Shown here: positions 37,848-46,370 of the stretch, in pieces | Layout: every line of letters begins with the position of its first letter | How positions within the stretch are numbered: the stretch's first letter is position 1 | NCBI RefSeq assembly: GCF_045066735.1 | Contig: NZ_JBISHH010000024.1 | Coordinates: 186,001-250,000, forward strand | Source: Algibacter sp045066735 | GTDB taxonomy: Bacteria > Bacteroidota > Bacteroidia > Flavobacteriales > Flavobacteriaceae | Reading direction: 5' to 3' | Length of the DNA: 64,000 nucleotides | Made by a program: the position numbers and the translations under genes | Notes under the pieces: model-generated | What the model saw: the letters and a program-made list of their open reading frames with translations, nothing else | Told to the model about the DNA's origin: nothing | Database searches by the model: none

Positions 37848-40263
37848 TATAATTTTCTAAAGCTTTTATAAACTGTTCCAATTCTTTTTTGAAAGCTATA
37901 AAATCTTTACTTTCTATAGTTTTACTAGATTCGAAGGTTTCTAAAAACGGAATAACATTGATAACATTTAGCTGTTTAAACATAGCAAGCATTTTATGGC
38001 ATGTGTTGTTAATAGTATCAATATCATTAGTGCTTTTAGCTACATTTAAAACATTATAATTTACTCTAGTATCTTCTAAAAATGTTTCTAATATGCTATT
38101 AATAGCATCGATATCATTATTAAAAAAAGTACGCAAGGAAGACATACTAAATCCTTTTGGTTCTATAGGTATTTCCGTATTACTATTTTCATTTACATAA
38201 GCACCTTCTTTACTAAAATAAGATTCTAAAACATTTTGAATTTTACTAGAACTAAATGGTTTCATTATCACTTCAGAAAAACCAATATTTATATAATCTT
38301 TGGTAGACATTTTTGCCCGACCCGTCATAGCAATTATGGGTTGATTGTTAAAAGCAGTATCTGTTTTAAGAATTTCCATAAATTGTATACCATTCATTAT
38401 TGGAAGCTGAATATCTGTTAAAACAAAATCGAAATCTATGTGTTTTATTTCATCTAAAGCATTTTTTGCGTTACCAAACACATAAGCCTTAATACCATAT
38501 TGCTTTAAAACATCATGAATAAATTTTTGCATAGAAACATCATCTTCTACAACTATAGCGCTTAAATTAAAAATAGGTTTTACAGATAGGTCTATGTCGC
38601 TTTTAACTGTGCTTAAGGACTTATTAGAAAGCTTTACTGGTATTTTTAAAGTGAATGTACTTCCTTTACTTAATTCGCTCTCTAAAGTTAAATTTCCGCC
38701 TAAAATTTCAGCTAATTTTTTAGATATTGTTAAACCCAACCCAAAACCTTCACTATTATTATTTTGATTATTATCAGCCTGAGCAAATTCTTCAAAAATG
38801 TGTTCTTTAAGATTCTCACTAATACCAACTCCAGTATCTTTAACTCGTATTTCTAATATATCTTGTTTTAATAAACTCAATATGGTAATACTACCTTCAT
38901 TTGTAAATTTGTGTGCATTGATAACCAAATTGAACAACACTTGTTTTAATCGAAATGGATCTGTGATTATTAAATTTTTAATAGATTCATCATGCTGTAA
39001 AACAAACTCAATAGGCTTATTTTTTACGCTATTTTTTACCTGTTGAACTATTTCATTTATATGATTTTCTAAATTAAACGGTACAGCTTCTGTAGTAATA
39101 TTTCCGTTTTCTAGTTTAGAAAACTCTAAAAGATCGTCCACTAGTTTTCCCATGTAGTTGGAAGCACTAAAAATGTGTTCTATATAATTTTTATCTTTTT
39201 TATTCAATAATGATTGCTGAAGCAATTCACTAAACCCAGTAATAGTGCTTAAAGGAGTTCGTAAATCGTGACTAACCATAGATATTAATTGCTCTCTACT
39301 TTTTAATAGTGACGATGTTGTTTTATTTGCTTCCTCTAGCTGTTTTCGGTAACGCTGAGTTTTCCAAAACTCGTTTAAGATAATAATAGAAAAGATAATA
39401 ATAACAATAAAACTAATGCCTGCAGCAGCTAAAATAATATTTTTACTACGGTTAATTGTGAGCTCACGTTGCTTATTAATTACACTACTATAATCCACAA
39501 TATCCCGCTCTAAAGCACTTAATAATTGTTGTAATTTTCTAAAAATTACTAAATCGTTCTCTATAAGTTCACTTTCTTTTTTTTCTAAAAATGCACGCTG
39601 ATTATTAGATTGAACTTGCACGTCTTTGAGCATATTTTTTGAAACGGATAACAACGAATCTATCTCTACCTGATCGGCTTGTTTAATAGAATCTCTAGGG
39701 TTGTATTTATTAAGTATTTTAACATACTCTTCAAAATTTGAACGTGTTTTTTTATCTAAAGCATCTGGATTTTTAACTAAATCGTTTATAGAAACCTTGC
39801 CTAAATGAGAGTCTATAGAGGTTAGTTTATTAATGGCTTTATTTATAGATTGATTAGAATTATCGCGGGTTTTTAAGTTTTTTAAATACGTAATATTTTC
39901 AAACTTTTGGTTAACATAAACTTTAATACTATCTAAAATATGCTTTTGAGTATCACTGTTAATAAGTGTTCCAAAAGAATCTATTTTTAATAATAATTTT
40001 TCGTTTTCCAAAACATATTCATCAAACTTTTCTGAAGATTTTAACTGGATTGCAGCTCTTGCTAAACTTTCATTCTCATAAATATCGGCAATTAAACTTC
40101 CAGCTTTAATAATTTTACTTCGATCTGAAATATCTTGTTTTTGTAAACTCGTAAAAGTTTTTATTTCATGAAATATTAAATAACCAGAAATGGTTGCTAA
40201 AATCGCTAGCAAAAAATAGCCAATTATAACTTTAAAAGTAATAGTACGTTGAGCATATTTCAT
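37840..40263 (-). CDS. Hybrid sensor histidine kinase with receiver and Hpt domains
   Basis: 807 residues: TM1 (about 12-32), an extracytoplasmic helical sensor (about 33-275, CHASE3-like in character), TM2 (about 276-297), HisKA with His332 in SHDLRTPLS, an HATPase domain with N-box Asn449 and DTGVG/GFGLGL motifs, a receiver (about 568-680) with Asp617, and a C-terminal Hpt-like segment with His756 (TCHKML). Such a relay chain can pass phosphate to a separate regulator, probably the NtrC-type one encoded convergently. The stimulus is unknown. Confidence 0.9.
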   Translation of the reverse strand: MKYAQRTITFKVIIGYFLLAILATISGYLIFHEIKTFTSLQKQDISDRSKIIKAGSLIADIYENESLARAAIQLKSSEKFDEYVLENEKLLLKIDSFGTLINSDTQKHILDSIKVYVNQKFENITYLKNLKTRDNSNQSINKAINKLTSIDSHLGKVSINDLVKNPDALDKKTRSNFEEYVKILNKYNPRDSIKQADQVEIDSLLSVSKNMLKDVQVQSNNQRAFLEKKESELIENDLVIFRKLQQLLSALERDIVDYSSVINKQRELTINRSKNIILAAAGISFIVIIIFSIIILNEFWKTQRYRKQLEEANKTTSSLLKSREQLISMVSHDLRTPLSTITGFSELLQQSLLNKKDKNYIEHIFSASNYMGKLVDDLLEFSKLENGNITTEAVPFNLENHINEIVQQVKNSVKNKPIEFVLQHDESIKNLIITDPFRLKQVLFNLVINAHKFTNEGSITILSLLKQDILEIRVKDTGVGISENLKEHIFEEFAQADNNQNNNSEGFGLGLTISKKLAEILGGNLTLESELSKGSTFTLKIPVKLSNKSLSTVKSDIDLSVKPIFNLSAIVVEDDVSMQKFIHDVLKQYGIKAYVFGNAKNALDEIKHIDFDFVLTDIQLPIMNGIQFMEILKTDTAFNNQPIIAMTGRAKMSTKDYINIGFSEVIMKPFSSSKIQNVLESYFSKEGAYVNENSNTEIPIEPKGFSMSSLRTFFNNDIDAINSILETFLEDTRVNYNVLNVAKSTNDIDTINNTCHKMLAMFKQLNVINVIPFLETFESSKTIESKDFIAFKKELEQFIKALENYIN

Positions 40264-40329
40264 AAAGAATACCTATTGTTTAACCTTATAAAAACCGGTT
40301 TACTATAATATTAAAACTAAAAACGTACT

Positions 40330-41010
40330 CTAATTAATCGGGCTAATCTGTTCAAATTTTTCTTTAAGTAATTCCTTTTCTTTCGGGAAAAACCCTTGTA
40401 CCAAAAGCAATACACCAAACCCCAAAATAACTAGTGCAATAATTTTTTTTGTTTTGTAGATTAAACGTGGTGTTAGTTTGTTTTTAAGTTTTTTAGCCAC
40501 CACAATTTTAGCTAAATCGGTTAAAAAATAGACTATTAAAATAGTACTTAAAAATACAACAACGCCGTTTTTAGATGTGGTTAAAGAGTTTGCTAAAACA
40601 ATAAAAGCCACCCAACCTAGCAGCACGCCAATATTAATAAAATTTAGCAAAAAGCCTTTAAAAAATAACTTTCCGTAGCCTTTTTTTATTTCTACTTTGT
40701 GATATTCGCGAACAATTTCTCTAAACGATTTTGATGTTTTTATAAATGAAATTAAGCCGTAAACTAACAGAAGTACACCACCAAATATTAAAAAATTAGG
40801 ATCGTCCTTTATTTTTTCGAGAAGTTTATTGGTACTAAAAAAAGCAACAATAATAAAAATAATATCGGCCAACATAACACCACTATCGAAAATTAAGGCA
40901 CTCCTAAAACCCTTTGTAGCACTAGTTTCTAGTAGTACAAAAAATACCGGACCTATGGTAAAGGCTAGAATAATTCCGAAAGGGATAGCTCTTAAAATAT
41001 CGTCGAACAT
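40330..41010 (-). CDS. LysE family amino-acid exporter
   Basis: 226 residues, about six membrane segments. FTIGPVFFVLLETSATKGFRSA near residues 17-38 and FDSGVMLADIIFIIVAFF are family hallmarks, as is the FKGFLLNFINIG segment. It should export amino acids or related solutes; the substrate is not predictable. It appears monocistronic. Confidence 0.85.
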   Translation of the reverse strand: MFDDILRAIPFGIILAFTIGPVFFVLLETSATKGFRSALIFDSGVMLADIIFIIVAFFSTNKLLEKIKDDPNFLIFGGVLLLVYGLISFIKTSKSFREIVREYHKVEIKKGYGKLFFKGFLLNFINIGVLLGWVAFIVLANSLTTSKNGVVVFLSTILIVYFLTDLAKIVVAKKLKNKLTPRLIYKTKKIIALVILGFGVLLLVQGFFPKEKELLKEKFEQISPIN

Positions 41011-41094
41011 AAATTTAATAGAGGTTTACACAAAGTAATGAAATATTTTATAAACCATTTTTATTTACGTATCAAATTTCTAGATAGTTTTCAG

Positions 41095-41682
41095 TTAGTT
41101 TATTTTATACGCTAGCATAACGCCACCTCGGTATGGTAACCACTCCCCGCTTTTATTGTACTTGGTTGCTCCTTCCAAACGTTCTCCAGTATCAATATGG
41201 TAACCTTTATAAAAGCCTTGATGCCAACCACCACCAATAAAAACATCAATCATCCATTTGCCTTTTAGTTTCTTTTGAAAACCTATAGTAGATCCAACCA
41301 TATAACCTAAACCTTGTTGATATTCAAAATCGCGGACTCTAAAGTTTTTAGCAATTTTAAAAGTAGTACCTGCCACATGAGCACCAGCATAAATACCTTG
41401 GAAACGTTTTTTAAAATGATATCTTAATTCTGAAGTTGCAATGCCAAACTTATAAGGTAAACCATCTATAGAATTCCAAAACGATGCCATAACATCAAAT
41501 TGATAACTAAACTTTTTACCTACCGTAGTTTCTATCCCTATATGCGGAACGGCTAATAAAAGAGTTGTTCCATTACCTTTAACGTAGGTTTCTTTGTTTA
41601 CAGAAATGCTATCTTCTTGGGCATGTATTTGAAAACTTACTAAAAATAAAATAATACTGTATACGTATAACTTAAAATTCAT
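41095..41682 (-). CDS. DUF3575 family outer-membrane protein
   Basis: 195 residues from the ATG at 41682, where MNFKLYVYSIILFLVSFQIHA|Q is a signal peptide (the longer frame to 41727 is rejected). The mature part (LLLAVPHIGIETTVGKKFSY, LRYHFKKRFQGIYAGAHVAG, FIGGGWHQGFYKGY) is a small beta-barrel of the DUF3575 type, function unknown. Confidence 0.8.
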   Translation of the reverse strand: MNFKLYVYSIILFLVSFQIHAQEDSISVNKETYVKGNGTTLLLAVPHIGIETTVGKKFSYQFDVMASFWNSIDGLPYKFGIATSELRYHFKKRFQGIYAGAHVAGTTFKIAKNFRVRDFEYQQGLGYMVGSTIGFQKKLKGKWMIDVFIGGGWHQGFYKGYHIDTGERLEGATKYNKSGEWLPYRGGVMLAYKIN

Positions 41683-41808
41683 GTGGTTATTTTTTAGTTT
41701 AGTAACACCTAAGATACTTAAAATCAAGGATATTACAAATCTAAAATTTTTAACTACATGAATTTTAAAAAATTGTTTCTAATGCTAAAACTCTACAGTT
41801 TCTATAGC

Positions 41809-42483
41809 TTAGTCTACATACTTTACACGACCACCAAATGCTTTATTTTCTGTAACATTTTTAGGTTTACCGTGTATATATACATCGCCACCAGCTCTAA
41901 TATTTACATCAACCTCATCGGTAGCTGTAATATGTGCTTCTCCTGCCGCTTTAATAGCAACATCAGTTTTGGTTGTTTTTAAGTTTTCACCATTGTAAAT
42001 ACCTCCTGTGTACAACGAAATTTTCTGACTTGTAGATGTACCAGATGTTTCTACCATACCACCAGAATTGGCATTAATATTTGCATAACTTACTTTTAAA
42101 GGTATATTGATAGATGCACCTTCCTGTGCTCTTAAATCTATTTCAAACTGCTCTATAATGTCTTTAGAAACTACTTTAGCACCCTCATTAACATCAATCA
42201 CATCTACCGAAGTGTAGTGCAGCTTTATTTTAATGTCATTACCATCAAAAATTTTGTTTAAACTCATTTTAATTTTGAGCAATCCATTTTTATTAACAAT
42301 CACTACATCTTCTGTGTTTTTTCCAGAAATTTCAACTTTATTCACATTATCCTTTACAAGTTCTACCTCTATTCTATCGTAAACTTTTAAAGTTTTAAAT
42401 TCACCTATTTCCTTTTCTAAATCGTTGTTTGCGAATAAGGTTGTTGTGATACATAGTACTAAAATTTTAACTAATGTTTTCAT
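41809..42483 (-). CDS. Exported GIN-domain (DUF2807) protein
   Basis: 224 residues with a signal peptide (LVKILVLCITTTLFA). The rest is a right-handed beta-helix-like repeat (FKTLKVYDRIEVELVKDN, LYTGGIYNGENLK, VNIRAGGDVYIHGKP) of the putative auto-transporter adhesin head GIN domain. Cell-surface or periplasmic, function unknown. Confidence 0.85.
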   Translation of the reverse strand: MKTLVKILVLCITTTLFANNDLEKEIGEFKTLKVYDRIEVELVKDNVNKVEISGKNTEDVVIVNKNGLLKIKMSLNKIFDGNDIKIKLHYTSVDVIDVNEGAKVVSKDIIEQFEIDLRAQEGASINIPLKVSYANINANSGGMVETSGTSTSQKISLYTGGIYNGENLKTTKTDVAIKAAGEAHITATDEVDVNIRAGGDVYIHGKPKNVTENKAFGGRVKYVD

Positions 42484-42596
42484 CTGTATATTTTATTTTT
42501 TAATTTCAATTATATTATAAAATGTAAAATTATCAATAATTATTCCGAAGTATAAAACTTTAGCAAAACATTATCATTCCGCAAGTTAAGTTATAA

Positions 42597-42896
42597 CTAA
42601 ACCACCATAACTGCTGTACCAGTAATAGATACTATAATAATACCCGAAGTTGGTATCGTTTCTATATCTAAAGCAATACCAACCACGGCATTTGCTCCTA
42701 ATTTATTTGCGTTATCTTGTAATTTTTGAAAAGCTTCTTCTTTTACTTCGTTTATTTTATTCTCGTAATTTTCGTAATATTTTTCCATATTAAACGAAAT
42801 TGTAGTTTTTGGCATATTAACATCTACACCACTTACAACACCTAAATAGTTTTTAATGCTATGCCCCTCAATTGTGTTTGTTGTTGTTAAAATCAT
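42597..42896 (-). CDS. YbjQ family (PF01906, putative heavy-metal-binding) protein
   Basis: 99 residues from the ATG at 42896; MILTTTNTIEGHSIKNYLG is the canonical start and the longer frame to 42986 reads through a 38-bp palindrome. The C-terminal half (KLGANAVVGIALDIETIP) is the family signature. Proposed metal binding is from the family name, without proof. It is divergent from the Cys-rich peptide gene, with 203 bp between them. Confidence 0.88.
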   Translation of the reverse strand: MILTTTNTIEGHSIKNYLGVVSGVDVNMPKTTISFNMEKYYENYENKINEVKEEAFQKLQDNANKLGANAVVGIALDIETIPTSGIIIVSITGTAVMVV

Positions 42897-42943
42897 GTCT
42901 TTATTGTTTTGTTTATAAGTATAAAAAGCCTGAATAAAGTTAC

Positions 42944-42981
42944 AGTTATTTTGTGTATTTTTAAAAATACACAAAATAACT
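42944..42981. promoter_or_regulatory. 38-bp perfect palindrome upstream of the YbjQ-family gene
   Basis: AGTTATTTTGTGTATTTTT (42944-42962) is followed directly by its exact reverse complement (42963-42981). It lies 48 bp upstream of the YbjQ start and 119 bp upstream of the Cys-rich gene. It could be an operator for a dimeric regulator or a 5'-leader hairpin. It is not obviously a terminator, since no gene ends on either side. Confidence 0.65.
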
Positions 42982-43099
42982 AGCACCAGAATTTTTATAT
43001 TCTATTGAAATAAAATGTTAAAAATTAATTAAACCGACTAAAAAATGTATCTTTTTTAACCTTCGCTAGTCTACTTGGTGAATAATAAAACTTAAAGAT

Positions 43100-43213
43100 A
43101 TGAATACTTGTAAATGCACTAATTGTAGTTGTACAAATTGTAACTGTACAAATTGTTTAGAAAGCAAATGTGCTTGTAAAAAATGCGAATGCGATAGATG
43201 TAACTGTTGTTAA
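43100..43213 (+). CDS. 37-residue metallothionein-like Cys-rich peptide
   Basis: ATG at 43100, TAA at 43211. The peptide has 14 Cys in 37 residues: MNTCKCTNCSCTNC, then NCTNCLESKCACKKC and ECDRCNCC. The spacing is C-x-C-x2-C repeated, with a CC end, giving two Cys clusters split by LESK. There are no aromatic residues. This composition is that of a metallothionein or copper/zinc/cadmium storage peptide; a family could not be named. A hairpin with T-run follows the stop, then the SigZ-like gene. Confidence 0.8.
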   Translation: MNTCKCTNCSCTNCNCTNCLESKCACKKCECDRCNCC

Positions 43214-43221
43214 ACCAATAT

Positions 43222-43250
43222 AAGGTTAGTTTTAACACTAACCTTTTTTT
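43222..43250 (+). terminator. Terminator between the Cys-rich peptide gene and the SigZ-like gene
   Basis: AAGGTTAGT (43222-43230), 6-nt loop, ACTAACCTT (43237-43245) then T-run. It separates the small gene from the sigma gene, perhaps attenuating rather than stopping all read-through, since the sigma start is 11 nt further. Confidence 0.8.
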
Positions 43251-43260
43251 ATTTTTGCAT

Positions 43261-43791
43261 ATGGAAACCCAAAATATATGGAATACTTTCAACGATGAAC
43301 TTTATTTTTTTATTCTGAAACGTGTAAAAAATAAAAACGATACCAATGATATTTTCCAAAATACCTTCTTAAAAATTCATAAAAATCTAGATAAGCTTAA
43401 AAATGAAGAAAAAGTGAAAGCTTGGATTTTTCAGATAGCTAGAAATGAAATTATAAATCATTTTAATAAGGAGGCTATTTATACAGAAGAAGAAGTAAAT
43501 ACAAATAAAGAAATACCTCAAGACATTAATGAAGAAATATGCTGTTTTGACAGATTTATAACCGATTTACCAAAAATTTATCAAGATGTTATTGAGCTGG
43601 TTTACATTAAAGGCTTAAAACAAAAAGATGTAGCAAGCACTCTAAACATAAGCCTTGAAAATGTGAAGGCTAGAATTAAAAGATCTAAAGATATTTTGAA
43701 AGAAAACTTTAAAGCGTGCTGTAAATATGACTTGGATAAAAAAGGAAATTTAATTGGTGCGCCAGACTGCACTGCTTGTAAACCTTGTTAA
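43261..43791 (+). CDS. SigZ-like ECF sigma factor with Cys-rich tail
   Basis: 176 residues from the ATG at 43261 (METQNIWNTFND, matching the SigZ start; the earlier TTG at 43207 overlaps the Cys-rich gene). Region 2 is VKNKNDTNDIFQNTFLKIHK with KAWIFQIARNEIINHF; region 4 is LPKIYQDVIELVYIKG and KQKDVASTLNISLENVKARI. The tail, ACCKYDLDKKGN...DCTACKPC, has five Cys and may bind metal. No anti-sigma gene is adjacent. Control of the neighbouring Cys-rich gene is a hypothesis. Confidence 0.82.
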   Translation: METQNIWNTFNDELYFFILKRVKNKNDTNDIFQNTFLKIHKNLDKLKNEEKVKAWIFQIARNEIINHFNKEAIYTEEEVNTNKEIPQDINEEICCFDRFITDLPKIYQDVIELVYIKGLKQKDVASTLNISLENVKARIKRSKDILKENFKACCKYDLDKKGNLIGAPDCTACKPC

Positions 43792-43805
43792 CATAGTGGT
43801 TAACG

Positions 43806-43950
43806 CAAACAAACCGTTTAGTCCCTAAACTCAGCAAATATGTGCGTTAGGGATTGAACGGTTTGTTTGAAATCCTTTTTGTTTTCTTTTTAAAACAAAA
43901 AGATTGAGTAGTGAAAGCCCGACTTTAGCTGTATCTTTTTAATACAGCTA
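43806..43950. repeat. Three-hairpin intergenic element
   Basis: Stem 1: CAAACAAACCGTT (43806-43818) with AACGGTTTGTTTG (43857-43869) plus TCCCTAA/TTAGGGA inside. Stem 2: CTTTTTGTTTT (43875-43885) with AAAACAAAAAG (43892-43902). Stem 3: TAGCTGTAT (43926-43934) with ATACAGCTA (43942-43950). It lies between the convergent SigZ-like and rnr genes. I have the impression that similar GTTAGGGATTGAA...AAGCCCGAC...GTAACGCC units recur between flavobacterial genes; only this copy is in the window. Confidence 0.65.
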
Positions 43951-43972
43951 GAGTAACGCCTAAATTTTTATT

Positions 43973-46177
43973 TTATTCCTGATTTTCTGGCTTACCTATT
44001 AAATGAAAATCTAAGTGTTTTTTAACCAAATCGGCATTTTTAACACTTACAATAATCTCTTCTCCAAGCTGATAAGAAATATTATTTTTGCTTCCAACCA
44101 TAGAGTATGTATCTTGGTCGAAGGCGTAATGATCGTCTTTCATGTCGCGAACGCTTACCATACCTTCGCACTTATTTGAAATAATTTCTACGTAAATTCC
44201 CCAATCGGTTACTCCAGAAATAACACCCACAAATTCTTCATCTTGATGATCTTGCATGAATTTAATTTGCATATATTTTATAGAATCACGTTCAGCCCTA
44301 GTTGCTAAACCTTCCATATTGCTAGAGTGTTGACATTTTTCTTCGTAAACACCTTCATTTGCCGATTTTTCACCATCTAAATACTGTTGCAATAAACGGT
44401 GTGCCATAACGTCTGGATAACGACGAATGGGTGATGTGAAGTGACTATAATAATCGAATGCTAGACCATAATGCCCAATGTTATGAGTAGTATATTCGGC
44501 CTTACTCATGGTTCTAATGGTTAAAGTATCTACCAGGTTTTGCTCTTTTTTACCATTTACATTTTTAAGTAAATTATTAAGAGATGATGATACAGATTTA
44601 CGATCTTTAAAATCTAGTTTGTAACCAAATTTAGATACAACATTTTGTAAATTAGATAATTTACTTTCATCTGGCTCATCATGAACACGGTAAACAAACG
44701 TCTTTTTTGGATCTTTTTTACCAACAAATTCCGATACTTTTCGGTTTGCTAATAACATAAACTCTTCAATTAATTTATTAGCATCTTTACTTGTTTTAAA
44801 GAATACACCAATTGGATTTGCGTTTTCATCTAAATTGAATTTTACTTCAACCTTATCGAAAGAAATAGCACCAGAACTCATACGTTTTCCACGCATTAAT
44901 TTTGCAAGCTCATCCATTTTTAAAATAGCATCGGCTATTTTTTGGTCCGTATTGTAAGCTTCACCGGTTAGAGAAACTTCTTTTGGAATAGTACTGGTTT
45001 TGCTTTCTATAACGGCTTGCGCTTCTTCGTAAGCAAAACGCGCATCACTATACGTTACGGTACGGCCGAACCATTCATTTTTAATTTCGCATTTATCATT
45101 CATTTGAAAAACGGCAGAGAAGGTTAATTTCTCTTCGTGCGGACGCAGCGAGCAGGCTTTATTGGATAAAACCTCTGGAAGCATAGGAACTACTCTATCG
45201 ACTAAATAAACCGATGTAGCGCGCTCGTAAGCCTCATCGTCTAAAACGGTACCTTCTTGTAAATAATGCGAAACATCGGCAATATGGATTCCAATTTCGT
45301 ATAAACCGTTGTCTAAAACCTCAAAAGAAAGTGCATCATCAAAATCTTTGGCATCTTTTGGATCTATGGTAAAGGTTAAATCTTTACGCATATCACGACG
45401 TTTAGAAATTTCTTCTTGGGTAATTGAGGTATCTAAATTATTAGCATACTCTTCTACTTCGTGAGGAAATTCCATTGGCAAACCATATTCTGCTAAAATT
45501 GCATGAATTTCGGTGTTATGTTCACCTGGTTTACCTAATACTTTTAAAACTTTTCCGTTCGGAGAATCGGATTTTTCTGGCCAATCTTCTAGAGATACCA
45601 GTACTTTATCGCCATCTTCGGCTTTATTAATTTTATTTATAGGTACAAAAATATCTTTGTACATTTTATTACTATCGCATACTACAAAGGCAAAATTCTT
45701 TTTTTCGTGAATTTGAATTACTCCAACGTATTCGCTTTTAGCGCGTTTAATAATATTAGTAATTTCACCTTCTACTTTACCACGTCTTCTACGTTTGTAA
45801 GCATAAAATTCTACTTCGTCACCGTTTAAAGCCTTATTTATGTTGTTTGAAGCTATAAATACATCGTCTTCAAAATCGTCGCAAATAATATAGCCGTTTC
45901 CTTTGGCTGCTAAATCTAAAATTCCGGTGTGGTATTCCGCATTTATAACGGCTTTAAACTTACCACGCTCTACTTCTTCAATTTCTTTTTTACCTTGTAA
46001 ATCGCGAAGTTTCTTTATAATTTGATTTCTACTACTCGCATCGTTAACACCAATTTTTGCTGCTATTTGCTTGTAGTTAAAAGTTTGATTTCTTTCTTTT
46101 TTTAATATACTTAAGATTGTATTTGATAGGTTGGAAATCCCTTTACTTTTGGATTTTCCTTTTTTCTTTCTTGTCAT
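43973..46177 (-). CDS. rnr: Ribonuclease R
   Basis: 734 residues: N-terminal winged-helix-like and cold-shock domains (about 1-230), RNB catalytic domain (about 255-590) with DPKDAKDFDDALSFE and HIADVSHYL supplying the Mg-binding Asp residues, and the C-terminal S1 domain (about 640-725, GVISGVTDWGIYVEI). It is a processive 3'-5' exoribonuclease that degrades structured RNA. The lysine-rich start (TRKKKGKSKSKG) is probably an RNA-contact tail. Confidence 0.97.
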   Translation of the reverse strand: MTRKKKGKSKSKGISNLSNTILSILKKERNQTFNYKQIAAKIGVNDASSRNQIIKKLRDLQGKKEIEEVERGKFKAVINAEYHTGILDLAAKGNGYIICDDFEDDVFIASNNINKALNGDEVEFYAYKRRRRGKVEGEITNIIKRAKSEYVGVIQIHEKKNFAFVVCDSNKMYKDIFVPINKINKAEDGDKVLVSLEDWPEKSDSPNGKVLKVLGKPGEHNTEIHAILAEYGLPMEFPHEVEEYANNLDTSITQEEISKRRDMRKDLTFTIDPKDAKDFDDALSFEVLDNGLYEIGIHIADVSHYLQEGTVLDDEAYERATSVYLVDRVVPMLPEVLSNKACSLRPHEEKLTFSAVFQMNDKCEIKNEWFGRTVTYSDARFAYEEAQAVIESKTSTIPKEVSLTGEAYNTDQKIADAILKMDELAKLMRGKRMSSGAISFDKVEVKFNLDENANPIGVFFKTSKDANKLIEEFMLLANRKVSEFVGKKDPKKTFVYRVHDEPDESKLSNLQNVVSKFGYKLDFKDRKSVSSSLNNLLKNVNGKKEQNLVDTLTIRTMSKAEYTTHNIGHYGLAFDYYSHFTSPIRRYPDVMAHRLLQQYLDGEKSANEGVYEEKCQHSSNMEGLATRAERDSIKYMQIKFMQDHQDEEFVGVISGVTDWGIYVEIISNKCEGMVSVRDMKDDHYAFDQDTYSMVGSKNNISYQLGEEIIVSVKNADLVKKHLDFHLIGKPENQE

Positions 46178-46316
46178 TTAATTTGTAATCATTTTGATTT
46201 CCTAAGATAATGGAAATTCTGTTATCTAATAGCCTAATTTTAGGAGAAGATGCGCTATTTATTTTTACAAAGCTACGGTTTATATATTAAATGGATGTTT
46301 AGTAACTGTTAATTCA

Positions 46317-46350
46317 TAAAAAAGGCCCACATTAATATGTGAGCCATTTT
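46317..46350 (-). terminator. Terminator of the seven-repeat surface protein gene
   Basis: On the minus strand, GGCTCACAT and ATGTGGGCC pair with a short loop, followed by a T6 run. One bulge pair lowers it slightly. Confidence 0.7.
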
Positions 46351-46370
46351 TAATATTGAAGAAATTTTTA

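Noticed and set aside
36400..40330. Sigma-54 promoter (TGGC-N8-TTGC type) for a target of the NtrC-like regulator
   Set aside because: I saw no convincing -24/-12 match close to the pair or its neighbours.
42897..42986. N-terminal extension of the YbjQ-family protein
   Set aside because: The extension (MLVILCIFKNTQNN...) is translated from the palindrome and is absent from the family; the ATG at 42896 gives the normal start.
43250..43257. TATTTTTG as the promoter of the SigZ-like gene
   Set aside because: It overlaps the T-run of the preceding hairpin and lies 3 nt from the ATG, with no -33 element; a chance match in T-rich DNA is likely.
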